Positions 33,732-45,210 of a stretch of 64,000 nucleotides of DNA are shown here, in pieces. Each line of letters opens with the position of its first letter. Within the stretch, counting starts at the first letter, position 1. The notes under the pieces are model-generated. The model made no database searches. It worked only from the letters and a program-made list of their open reading frames with translations, and was not told the origin of the DNA. The position numbers and the translations under genes are program-made. The stretch spans positions 930,001 through 994,000 of the forward strand of contig WAEK01000019.1 in assembly GCA_011634665.1 (NCBI GenBank), written 5' to 3'. The DNA is from Mortierella sp. BCC40632. Lineage: Eukaryota; Mortierellomycota; Mortierellomycetes; Mortierellales; Mortierellaceae.

Positions 33732-35515
33732 ATGTCACCTACAGGACGGATCGCTTCATTCCCACGAACGACTCATCGTCTAGTCACTTGCCCTACAATC
33801 GTCCCTCCATCGCTACTGCCCTGGAGGAGCTCATTTGGGGCCGTGCGTCATCTCCATCGTCCTCGCTTTGGATCAAACGTCGTCCCTGCGCTCACCACCG
33901 TCGCACGTGGCCCGTTCAACCACACAAGGACCTTGGCAGTACACCATTTTCATGACAACCCCTGTGTTACTCTTGCTCAACCTTTTCTGCGCGGTCTCTC
34001 CACCTCGACCACCAAGTGGACAGCTGCCATACCGGCGGCTAGTTCAGATGAAGAGCCTATTCAAGGATCAGCACCTGTCTATAGTCGCCACCTCTTGATC
34101 TGCACTGGTGTTCCAGGGCAGTCATGGGTTCCAAAGCCCGAGCTTGCTGACCCCTATCATAATCTGCTCATGTCAGCGGTCCGTGGTCAGAACGTGAAGG
34201 TCAACTGGACGGATTTACCAACTGATGGCCTAGAGCATCAACCGAAACAGGGCCACGGACCCTGGCCCTTGCTACCATCCAAAGGGCCTCGGCATGACCT
34301 TCTCCTCTATCCCGACAATATCAAGCTATGTGGAGTGAGAAGCGAGGCCTTTCGAGACTTGAATAAGTTCCTGGAAAAGTTTCCACTAGGCTCACTACGA
34401 CCGATGATTGAGAAGCGAGTACAGGAAGAAAACAATAGTTCAGGCAAGGACGAAGATTCGACTGCCATGGAGCTCATTCCGGGAAGTGAAGAGCTGATCA
34501 AAGTTGAGCTCATTCAGGAACCTAGTGCTATCCTTGTTTGCGTGCATGGCGCTAGAGATTGTCGATGTGGTGACCGCGGTGGTGACTTTTACAAAATCTT
34601 GAAGGACATGGTTCAGATGACTGGATTAACTAGCTCAGTCAAGGTCTTGGGCGTGAGCCATATCGGAGGTCACAAATACGCGCCCAATACGATCATGTAC
34701 CCATCGGGTGATTGGCATGGCAACTTGTCCGAGCTGGACTCGAACGATGCACAGCAACTTCTTTTTGATGCCCTCTCAAACGGCGGGATCGCTGCTAGCG
34801 TGCGAGAGAACAAGGCCCCGGATCCAGTGATGATTGAAAATTGGAGGGGTCGCATGGGTCTCTCCAAGGAGGATCAATTACAGCTTTACCAGCGCATCTT
34901 GGCGAACCAGAAGGGAGGCCCTACGACCAACGCACAGGCCCCCTCTTCATCACCACAATCACTCTTTGCTGCTCCGGGCGAGGAACTCTACGAGGATGAT
35001 GGTTTGAAGGAACAAACGAACGCAATGTCTGTTGAGTCTGGACAACAGGTAGAGCCAGAAGCGGTTTCTCCATCCGCATCCGACAGCCCGAGAGTCAAGA
35101 TTGTGTTTGAGACCTTTCAAAAAGTCAGGACAGAGATCGAGGCCAAGGTGGGCGAGCGCATTTACGACATTGTCAAAGACAAAGACCCAAGCCGACATGG
35201 CGTCTACCAGGCGCTAGAGTGCACCTGTGGCGGACAACTAGGTATAGTCTGTGATTCGTCTCTCACAAGGGAAATAATTGGTTTCTCTACAGCTATGATG
35301 CTGACGAGTCTACATTTTTTCTCTTTTTCGTAGAATGCGCGACGTGTCATGTATATATTGAGGAGCCCTACGCGGCCAGACTTCCAGAAGTGACCGATGC
35401 CGAGGAAGATATGCTTGAGTATGCTGTGGGTCGAAAAGAACATTCTCGGCTTGGATGTCAGGTCAAGATCACCCCAGAGCTAGAAGGCATGGTCATCAAG
35501 CTGCCCCAGTATTAG
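33732..35515 (+). CDS. Mitochondrial Apd1-like (sucrase/ferredoxin-like) protein fused to adrenodoxin-type ferredoxin
   Basis: Two exons, 33732-35241 and 35334-35515, give 563 residues. Residues 1-100 are rich in Arg, Ser and Thr with almost no acids, a mitochondrial presequence. Residues about 145-430 are a sucrase/ferredoxin-like thioredoxin-fold domain: HLLICTGV, then C270-x8-C279 (CVHGARDCRC) and H310/H314 (SHIGGHKYAPN), the Cys2His2 arrangement that binds [2Fe-2S] in yeast Apd1. A Ser/Gln/Pro linker follows. Residues about 460-563 form a second domain with C499-x5-C505-x2-C508 and C545 (ECATCHVYIEEPYAARLPE, SRLGCQV), identical in spacing to adrenodoxin. So the protein should hold two different [2Fe-2S] clusters, suggesting internal electron transfer. 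The physiological partner is unknown. Confidence 0.9.
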
Positions 35516-36788
35516 TTGGCACCTAGCCCTTCTTCTTTTCTTGAACAGAGACCCGCATGCTTCCGAAAGCAACAACAGCAACAACAACAAATCAACAAAA
35601 CACTCCACCGCTTAACCACCATCTATTCGTGATTGGCAGTGCATTCGTCATAGGGTCTTCAACCCCTGCAGGCAGAGTGGTAGTGAGCTTCATTTCGTAT
35701 TGTATTATAATTCCCTCTGACCCCCTCAACTCAACCTCCCCACTCTCCACCCATCTTCCATTTAGACGGAATAGAACAAATGGGCGAGTAAACAGACACG
35801 GACGCCAGTAACGGGTCCTCCTCTTTTCTGTCTTTTCTTTTTACACAACGTCCCCCCTTTATCTGAGTGATGATCACCTCAATTTACCGAGCGACTCAAG
35901 ATGATCTTCTACCTGTTTATCTTTTTCATATCGACGTAGAGCGGCTCATCTTTTTTACAAGCGTATTTATTTATTTTTCTTTGCTCTTTCTTGGTTCTCT
36001 TAAAAAAAAAAAAAAAAAAAAAAAAGAGAGAGAGAGAGAGAGAAATACTGATGGAAAGCAACGTCTTGTAGAGAGTCTGGGCCGCGATGATCCACCAACC
36101 ACAATCATGTTGTTCCTGGGTGGGAGCTTTGGCCTCTCACCAACAACAGCAAAATGCATTTTAAAATCTGAGCCCCTGATTCATGTCTCTCACCGTCTCC
36201 TGAAAAAAAAGAGAGAGGAGACTAGGATTGAGAGTGAGCTTCGAGGGCCCCCTCCGCAAGAAGATAATCATATTTTTGTATGACACTGACAAAGAAGAAA
36301 AAAACGTATGCGGAAGGCAGTAATGACACTAAAAGAGAGAGTATACAGTATAGGTGGGTAAAGGCAGGTAGAGCAAATGTAAGATGAAGAGGGAACTCGT
36401 TCGAACCAGCATTGTTGGCAGGTGGTGCTCTGCTCGTATTGTCCGTTCGAACATAAAGGCGTTCCCATTTCCCACTTTTTTTTTCTTTCTTTCTCGCATC
36501 TTCACTACCAGTCTCTCATTTTCTCTCTGTTCTTGTCTTTGTTCTTTATTCCCTTTACTCTGTTTATCTCTCTCTCTCACGCACGTTCACTTTCGCTCCC
36601 GCTTTCCTGCGAGTGGTCCTTTTACTTTTTATCCACAGCCACATTCAGATAATCTAACACATATCAACCTCCCATCCAACTATCTAAAGAGCGCTTTACT
36701 TTCCTCATATTGCAGTGCAGTATCCACTCTTTTCTCTTCATTGCCACTGCTGGTGTTGTTTCAGTCGCCACCTTTGCATCCACACATC
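35516..36788. other. Spacer upstream of ATG22-like gene
   Basis: 1.27 kb of leader and 3'-flank DNA with CAACAA-rich text (35565-35600), an A run joined to GA repeats (36001-36042) and CT-rich stretches before the ATG. No gene supported. Confidence 0.55.
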
Positions 36789-37311
36789 ATGAGTAACATG
36801 AATCAATCAACAGCAACCACCAACAACAGTTCATTGACCGCAATGGATATGAAGGAAATAGACGGATGCGATCATGCCGTGGACAAGAAAAGAGGTTGGC
36901 AAGCTGTTGTTCCGTTGAAACGAACCGAGACCTGGGCTTGGGTGAGTCTAGTCAAGTCTACCAGACACAGTTGTTTAATTTTGGATGCACCAAAAAAAAA
37001 AAAAAAAAAAACTACAACCAAATTCTACAACCACAATAACAACAACAACAAAAAGGGCCACGTTACACCTTGCTCCACGCTTTCATTTCTATCTCCTTTT
37101 TATCCTTTTTTTTCTCTTTTCCTTTCTCCTTTCCTTTCTTCCCCCCTCCCCCCTACAATTCCATCTACTCGTATCCAAAAATTTCATTTGCTACCTAATG
37201 CTAACATTGACCTTCTTCATGGGGATGGATCTCTTGCGAATGTGAATGCAAACCGGCCACTCTCGAACGAATGGGAAACAGTACCTCCAAAATGCAACGT
37301 AAGTTCAAAGA

Positions 37312-37347
<36 letters not shown>

Positions 37348-39776
37348 CTGCATGTATGCGCACGCGTGTTCTCCTTCTTGCTCAAAGGGCTCCAGCAATT
37401 AACAACAAAGCTATACTCTTGTCTACTTTTTCCTTTCTATCTACTCTCCCTTACCTCTCTATCATGCAATCTCTCCTCCCCCCCTCTCTCATCCCCCCTC
37501 CTCCTCCTCCTCCTCCTCCTCCTCCTCCTCCTCCTCCTTTCTTTCTTTCTTCAAATCATTCAAACTGACCAACCACAAAAACAAAAAAGGTATTCTGGCT
37601 ATTGTTTTGTCTCGGCACCTATTATGGTTCCACTCTTGATCCAAGATTTGGCCGCTAGGGCGGGAGTCAGTAGCTTTGATCATTCACTTCCATGCAACAT
37701 CAAGGTGGCCTCTCAAGTTGGCAACCGGTGTGTGACCCTTGTCTTTGGACATTATTTGGATCCTGGTCAAATCTCGCTTTTTATATCTCGTCCTTGTCTT
37801 CAGTACTCAGTTTCTTTGTCTCGCTCTCGATCTGTGCCGTTGCTGATCATGGAGGTAAAAGTGAAAAAAAAAAAACACACACACACACACACACACACAT
37901 AGTAATGCGCAATGATCCAACTGCATGCACTTGATGATGCAGAGCCTAAAGGGAGGAAATGGGAAAGAGAGAGAGAGAGAGAGAGAGAAAGGGTAAAAAG
38001 GCAAAGGGAGGAGGGGAGAATTACCAAGCATACATACTCGGGCTTATTTTTGCACAACGGATACGAAGGGATTCCTAAAACGTTCTCCTTTTCCATTACA
38101 GAGTTGGGAAACGAGTTAAAAGGATAGGACGACAAAGAGAGCATGTGGAAAAAAAAAAAAAAAGGCCAGTGATGATGGTTTAGAGTGCGTAAAAGTGATG
38201 ATGTTTGAGAAGGAAAGGAAAGGGGAAAAAAGGGAGCCAGTGAGAGCAAAATACAAATGTCAGCAACAACAACGTCGAAACAAGATCGGTCATAGTTCCC
38301 TTCACCCTTCCTCACTGCTAACTGGTTTCTCTTTCTCTTTCTCCTTCTACAAATGGACTAGCCTACAAAAAGTCATTGCTGATCGCATTTTCCGTCATGG
38401 GTTGTCTCTCGACCGTCGGTTTTTTTGCTCTTCAGACTCCTGCTCTACTCTGGCTAGGAGCCCTCTTGGCACCCTTGGCTTGGGTCGCCTACAACATCTG
38501 TGGTGTCTTTTCTCATTCTTTCCTACCTTTGTACGGTCGCGCACATCCCGATGTCTTGGAAGCTGAAGCTCGAGGTGAACCCCTGGCCAAGGTTCGCAAG
38601 ATTGCTGAGCAAAAGATCAATGATCTCTCCGCATACTCTCTCATCGTCACTAGCTTTGGCATGCTCGTTGTCTATGGAGTGTGTATTGGGTTTTCCATGG
38701 GTATGAACGAATCTGCACTGGGACTTCAATGTGCAATTGCTTTTACTGGCATCTTTTGGTTGATCGGGATCTTGGCCGTCTCGCCATGGTTGGATGCTCG
38801 TCCTGGTCCACCTTTGCCCAAGGGAACCAATTGGGTGATTCATTCATGGGCTAAAAGTAAGGAATTTTTTATTTTTTACTAATAGCCACCTTATCTCTCT
38901 GCACCCTTTCAAAGTAAATACTTTGCTAACTTGTGTATATTTCAATCGTTTTAGCCTACCATACCATCCGCTCCTTCAAACAGTTGAAAGAGATCTTCAA
39001 GTACACTATCGGATGGTTCATTCTATCGGACGGCGTCAACACCATGCCCGCTATTCTCTTTCTGATTCTCTATCGAGAACTTCACTTTACTCATGTGAAT
39101 TCACTTGTCGTCTCGGTGCTCATCTCGGTCATGGCCGGTTTCGGTGCCGCTTTTTTCATGAAGCTTCGTCGGATTTATGGTCTGTCGACCAAGACGATGA
39201 TTGGGATTACTTTGAGTTTCTATATGGTCTTTTTGCTTTATTCAGTCATTGTTCCTTTGGTCAATCCAATGTATGGTCTACGATTCGCCTGGGAGGGCTG
39301 GGCAGCCGCCATTTATATTGGTTTTGTCATCAGCACGTTTTACTCTAGTATGCGGGTGATGCTTTCGGAACTCTGTCCTGAAGGAGATGAGAATGAGTGG
39401 TTTTCGATTTATCTTTTGGCCGACAGGGGTTCATCATGGTAAGACGAGATCTTTTGCCGATTTTCTTCATTTGGTCCTTTCCTTTCTCAACCTCTTCGCC
39501 TAAAAAAGTACAACAACAGCATGTTTCCTAACCACAATATGTGTTCTCTCTCTTTCTCATTCTCTTAATGTCGTCTATTGTTTTAGGTTGGGACCCTTGG
39601 TGACAGGGTTGATCTACGGTATCACCAAGGATTACCGCACTGCATTCTGGTTTCCACTGGGGCTTATAATTCTCGGTGCATTGACCCTCTATTCTGTTGA
39701 CATGGACCGTGGCAGAGACGAGGCGCTAGACTTTGCCCAAGCCAAAAGGGGTGAGAAGAACCATCCAGTATGCTAG
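36789..39776 (+). CDS. ATG22: ATG22-like vacuolar amino-acid effluxer, with one-base frameshift
   Basis: A major-facilitator-type protein that exports amino acids from the vacuole after autophagy. Six exons are inferred: 36789-36941, 37282-37298 (17 nt), 37590-37854, 38362-38856, 38955-39438 and 39587-39776, about 535 residues. Family features include ETWAWYLQNATYSGY, APIMVPLLIQDLA, LSTVGFFAL, the late segment WFILSDGVNTMPAILFL, and LADRGSSWLGPLVTG near the end. All joints fit in phase except within exon 3: the homology runs in one frame through DPGQISLF and continues in the next frame with YISSLSSVLSFFVSLS. The switch coincides with a T5 run at 37778-37782, where one base is missing. It may be a sequencing or assembly error, a strain mutation, or true decay; the rest of the gene is intact. 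Confidence 0.85.
37497..37538. repeat. (CCT)n trinucleotide tract in ATG22 intron 2
   Basis: About 14 perfect CCT units in a pyrimidine-rich intron, upstream of the exon 3 acceptor. Confidence 0.9.
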
Positions 39777-40451
39777 CACTTTTGACGGTTTTCTATTACT
39801 TTCTTTCTTTCTTTCTTGTCTCTATCCATCCATCAACTTTCATTGTATATAAAAAAATGACTGAAATTGTTATGTAAGGAGTGGAGTGACAAAGAGCGAT
39901 GGGTGGATAGAGGGGACTAAGCTGCTTATGACGGTATCTTTGTGGAGCCTGGGGGTCTCCCAAGTCTATACCACAGTTGGGCGAAGGGAATAACAGGGAT
40001 ATAAAAGTAAAAAATAAGAAAGGGGGGGGCTCTCTTGATCTTCAGAGAACGAATGAGAAATAGAAAAAAAAAACATCATGGAGCTGCGCAGCCGGGCAGT
40101 TGATTCGCTCTGTCGCATTGTGTTTTTCTCTTTCCCCCTGAAAATCTACATCGTGCGCACAAACGCGTGTGTTGTGTGTATTAGAAAAAAAAAAAAAACG
40201 CCGCCTCTCGTTGCTCTTCAGGGTCTGATTCAAAAATTTAAGCTCATCGGCGTCCGTGCGCAAAGACACAAAGGGCTGGTCCATTGTTGTTTAGTCCGCT
40301 CCTCACAGCCACTGTCTCCACTTGAATGTGTATCTCTAACACTCTTTATTAATCATTTTTGGGTAAATGAGTACCTATAGTCCTCTTTACTACAGTCGAC
40401 ACTTTTTCTTTGGTCTCTCTTGCTCCGACCATCTCATTCCAGTAGTCTTCT
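39777..40451. other. Convergent 3' spacer
   Basis: Between the ATG22 and DUG3 stops. CTTT repeats near 39800-39818, G run 40023-40029 and A runs. No gene supported. Confidence 0.6.
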
Positions 40452-41528
40452 CTACGCACGTTGAGTCCGAAGGGAATGGTCTGCTGGACTCTGACTTGGA
40501 TCATCCCACAATCGTTGCCGATGTTCTTTAGTCGTATACTTTGAGATCGGCAAGATCCGGTAGTCTTCATCGATCTCTTCATCTGATTCATACATTCCTC
40601 CGCGACAACCCTTCTCATCCTCTCTGACCCGCTTTCTCCGACTTGGGTCCAGCTCGACTGATTCGTCCCCTTGCATGATCAGGTCCATTGTATGGGATAG
40701 TGAACCATAAGAAAGGGTGGAAATGGATGGCGAGGATGGTTCGTACTTTGTAGAGTCACTCAGCGAGGTCAAGGACGAAGAAGAGGACAACTGTAGAGAC
40801 GGCGTCGAGGAGTGAGAAGGAGACAATAAAGGTGAGATCAAGGACGTCTCCTCATCCTTGAAGCTCAGTACCTTTTTGTCATCGACATCCAGATCCATAT
40901 GTGGGATCGAATGAGACAGGCCCACAATTCGGTCATGTTGAGATGGATTATAAAACTCGTCAATGATCGGGTACATGAGCACATTCACTTTAGATGAGAC
41001 CACGACCAAAGTGTTGGTAGGGATGGTTAGCCAGTCAGCCTTCTCAAACGTCAGGGGTTCGGAGGAAATGACGACCATGTCCTCCCGTTTGTCGGCTTTG
41101 GCCATACGATAGTGGCCTGGTTCATAGCTTTCAAAGCGGGTGCCCGAGGAGTAGTAGAGACTGGCTGCCTGAAGTGTTCTCGAGCTGATATACCGTGTGC
41201 AGACCACTGTGACTCCATCAGTCACGGCAAAGTTCATCATTGAGGCCCCTTCTGCTCCAGTTTCACGACCCCATTGGTTGAGCTTGGCAATAGTCCGCAT
41301 CATGGCATCCTTGAGGTCCTGCTGACAGAATGGCTCCTGTTGGAGCGGGGTTGTCAATTGGCTGAGAAAAACAGCAAACGCCCACTGAGAATCTGTGTTT
41401 CCATCTACACTCAAAAATATTTCGTCCGTGAGCGATTCTTGGACTTTGCGCTTGAACTAGAACAAAGTATCCGGAAAGGGAAGGAGAGGGTGAGAGAAGG
41501 GGGAGGAAAGTAGGCTTATGAGTTTCAA

Positions 41529-41625
<97 letters not shown>

Positions 41626-41977
41626 ACACATTCACGCGCACACAAAAGGCATGTGCTCCAAAAATTGGATGTGCTTTGTCCATCGACCCAATTGAAAGAG
41701 AGAAATGGATGTGTCGCTCAGCATTTGATCTCCCTGTTTTGTCCCCAGCCTCTTCCCATTTCACTCTCTCCCTTCCCCCCTTGTGCCATTTTTGATGTCT
41801 GTGTGCTCACTTATGTACTTTCTAAGCCATACTACACAGCAAACCATACTACACAGGAGATTGCCCCCCCCCCTCCTTCCCTCTTAATCTCTGCTCTTCA
41901 AATCGCGACACAAAAATAATAATGGAAATACGCCATGGATGCATAGATGGTGTCAAGATACTCAACCCTGGCGTCAT

Positions 41978-42013
<36 letters not shown>

Positions 42014-44383
42014 CTTTTTTCTTTCTCTCTTTGCTTTCTTCATGTGTGTGTGTTTGTGTTTGTGTTTGTATTTTTTAGGGGAGCGAGGAAGGGATGATAG
42101 AGAGAGATAGAGAGAGAGACGTACCTTGTTGAAATCAGCAATGTTTCCGTTATGCATAAACATTAGTCGGCCATATTGCCAAGGATGGCCTAGCCATTGG
42201 CAAGAGAAGAACGAAAAATAAATAAATAATAACAGACAAGAGAAAAGTAGGGTCAGTTTTGAGCAAGGGCTCAATGTTGGGACGAAAGATAACAAGGCCA
42301 AGAGAAAGAACAGAAGGTGGGAGGGTAAGACTGAGGAAAGATAAAGAGCGAGAGAAAGGAGACTAGAAACAAGAAGAAAAAAAAAGGGAAAAGGAAAAAA
42401 GCAACCCATCTTGGTGGAATATCGCGACATCGTTTAGTCCCGAGTCTTCCCACTGGAGGCAGTGCCCCAGCATGTGCGTGTTACAAGGCTAGCCAGGGAG
42501 GGTTTATATGAGAGATGGGATCAAGGTGCAGAAAGAGATAAACTAGAGCTCAAAAGACAAGAGTGCGCTCGTATAGACCTCCCAGGCACGACATGTCAGT
42601 TTGTCACGTTCCTGGGATTTTTTTTTCCGACTCAAAGCCCAAAAAGGGAACTATGAAACAACAGAGAGAGAGTGTGTGTGTGCCCCTCCGACGCGTTTTT
42701 CTTTTTTGCCGAGATGGGAGAGTGTACAGGCAGAAGGGGAAAAAAAAAGGCAGGGTGTGTGTGCATGCTGTTGCATCTGTCTGCAAGAGTAGCTGAGCAG
42801 GCTGTTCAAGAGTCATCTCGTAAACAAAGCAGCAAGAAATTTCTCTTTCTTTGACTCGCTCAGCTCTCTGTTCATACCCCAGTCCACACCCATTGATCCA
42901 ATTGACCAAAAGGAAAAGAGAAGAATAATGAAAATAGTTAAAAAAGAAAGAGAAAAGAGAGAGAGAGAGTTGTCTTCTTACAGTTGCTTTCAGAGACTGC
43001 ACCCGCAGTAGAGGCTCGTACGTGGGCGAAGACGAGAGGGCTCTTGATTTTGTTTGCAAGACGGATCAGGTTCATATTGTTCCATGCGGGGGTCACAGAA
43101 GTGAAGATACAAGGTGCCTCACCCAATTCTGGGTCAGACACGGACTCATACCACCCTATTGATCAAAGCCGTCGTGAGATGGTGGCCAAACGGAATCGTA
43201 AAAGAGAGGAAGAAAATGAGTGAGCATCAAAGCTAATCGATCGAAATAGGGTCAAATGGCAGATGAGAAAGAGATAAAGTGTGTGATGGTAGGTGTTGCA
43301 GCAGGCCCTGTGTTTTTTTCAACGAGCCGTGTTTTGGCTTGACGGTTTGTTCCGTCAAGACCACTTACAGGCTCCGAGCACGACTTCACAAGACAGAGCC
43401 ACGGCCCATTCGGCTCATTAAGAAACGCTGAACTGGGTGCAAGAGAACCTCTCTTTCCTCACTTTCGAAAAAAAGGGTATTTTGAACATGTTGAGCAACG
43501 GAAGCAGAGTGGAATAGACTGATTCTCGTGCATGCATGTGTGTATCCGTTCATTTGTATCTCGTCCGTAAGAGTCAATCTGACATCTTTGAATTATAAAA
43601 GAAAAAAGAGAAACAGCATTGGCCTGCGGGAAGAGAGAGGAATAAGAAAGGGTCAGGGCTCGGCCATATTCCTCTCTCTCTCCGAATTTTGTCAAGGACC
43701 AAGAGAAAAACAACCAGATGGTCTCTCCTTCCTTGTCACGCGAAAAGATGGGGGCGGAGCTCGGAAATGAGGATGCAGACTGACACGAGTTTGGGTGGAG
43801 AAAAAAATAAAGAGGAGATGGGGAGAGGAGGATGGCGAAATTGTCCAATCTTCCATATGTGTGGTTCTGGGAAGTATCGCGATGTCGAAAGAGACGAACA
43901 GAAAGAGGAGAAGGGGAGAGTGCCAAAAAAAAAAAAAAAAAAGACATACCGACACCAAAGCCATCACCTATTTGGCCGAAGGGAGGAAAGGGGTTTTTGG
44001 CGGATCAGTCGTAGGATTGCATACAAGACGAGTCATCACAGTTGGTCAATGAGATAGGATTAAGCCTTTACCATTGATGGGTCTCCGGTCATCGAGGCGG
44101 AGTCGCGAGTCAAAGGACTGGTTGATGATGGAGTGTGCTGGCTTGGTGAGGAGCTACATGAGACCCGCCATGAGGCAATCAAGGATTCATCCAGGGACAA
44201 ACCAATGAAGTGGAGACATTGAGAGTCGCAGTTTGATTTTTTTTTTTTTTTTTTTTTTAAAGTTAGCCCAAATGTGCCTTTTGTGCTTCATGAAGGGAAT
44301 GAGCGAGAGAAAGAGAGGAGATGGGGACGCACATGAGCAAGCTGGATGGGTTGCTTTCCCTTGTAGAGCAGCATGCGACACAT
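40452..44383 (-). CDS. DUG3: Glutamine amidotransferase DUG3 (alternative glutathione degradation)
   Basis: DUG3 is the class-II glutamine amidotransferase subunit of the fungal DUG2-DUG3 complex that releases glutamate from glutathione in the cytosol. Six exons on the minus strand give 464 residues: 44333-44383, 44072-44153, 43950-43967, 42982-43155, 42125-42189 and 40452-41456. The protein begins MCRMLLYKGKQPIQLAHLL, so C2 is the N-terminal nucleophile after Met removal. Motifs include PAHSIINQSFDSRLRLD, GDGFGVGWYE, FAHVRASTAG, HPWQYGRLMFMHNGNIADF and LSVDGNTDSQWAF, all of the class-II fold. Exon 3 is 18 nt. Introns are long for the region and rich in simple repeats. The last 120 residues are a Ser-rich, acidic extension. 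Confidence 0.93.
41531..41623. repeat. (CA)n microsatellite in DUG3 intron 5
   Basis: About 46 uninterrupted CA units, the longest dinucleotide tract of its type in the window, read as (TG)n in the DUG3 transcript. It lies just downstream of the exon 5 side and within 75 bases of the exon 6 acceptor. Confidence 0.95.
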
Positions 44384-45210
44384 GGCCGGGGTGTTAAATC
44401 GTCGAGCCGTTTGGGAGTCCAGGTTGAATGTTGGGAGTGAAAGTAAGGGAGTAGGAAAGGATGACCTGTCAAAAGGAGGAATGAGGGGTTGTACACTCAA
44501 GAAGAATGAAGTGAGTAAGAGAGTAAGAGAATTGGTAATGGGTAGAAAAGAAGAGGAAGGAAAAGGGAAAAAAAAGAAGAGGATTACAGCCCAGTCAACC
44601 ATTGAATCAAAGCCGAACCCCGCTTGCCCTGTGCGGGCTGGGCCATGAAAGACCAACACTTACCGGAAGAGTGTGACCCGGGGAGGGCAGTGTATCGGCT
44701 CCTCTTGTATTTGTGTCCCTTGTGTTGCCGAAACGTCTGTTCTGTTTCCCTCAGTCTATCTCTTCCCTTGCAGACCAGACGATCACAGACTGTTCGCATC
44801 TTTTTGTGATTGTGTGCAACCATTCCTCTGCACCAACATGCTTTCTGTTGTCTCTTCTAACATCCTTTTCCAGCTTACCACTCCAAAGGCACTCTGTTGA
44901 ACCATGCCCGTGACTGCATGCCATACAGAAGGGGGCGAAGGGAAGGGAAAGGGGAAGAGTAGAACAGTTCTCTCTCTCCTTTCCCTGACAATCCTCCCTT
45001 CTCATTTCTTCTCCACACTCCTCTCCCACCCCTATCCATCCGTCTGGTATTGCTTCGCATTTATTCATTTATTGGATAAAAAGTATTGATACAAATAGCA
45101 AATTACAGGTATACATGAAAAAAAAAGCCCTGATAGACCGATAGCTACTCCAAACAACCCCTCCCCCTTTCTTCCTATCCATTCATAGCCATTGCCTCTC
45201 ATCTTCATCT
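44384..45210. other. Spacer between DUG3 and the kinesin-like gene
   Basis: Promoter side of DUG3 and 3' flank of the kinesin-like gene, both on the minus strand. A TTCATTTATT stretch and AATAAA-like signals in minus orientation lie near 45060-45080. No gene supported. Confidence 0.55.

Noticed and set aside
40349..40618. Alternative frame overlapping the DUG3 3' end
   Set aside because: The main frame stays open to 40452 without needing a splice, and no good donor-acceptor pair leads into the other frame.
41457..41764. Frames of alternating His-Thr or Cys-Val
   Set aside because: Translation of the (CA)n tract inside a DUG3 intron.
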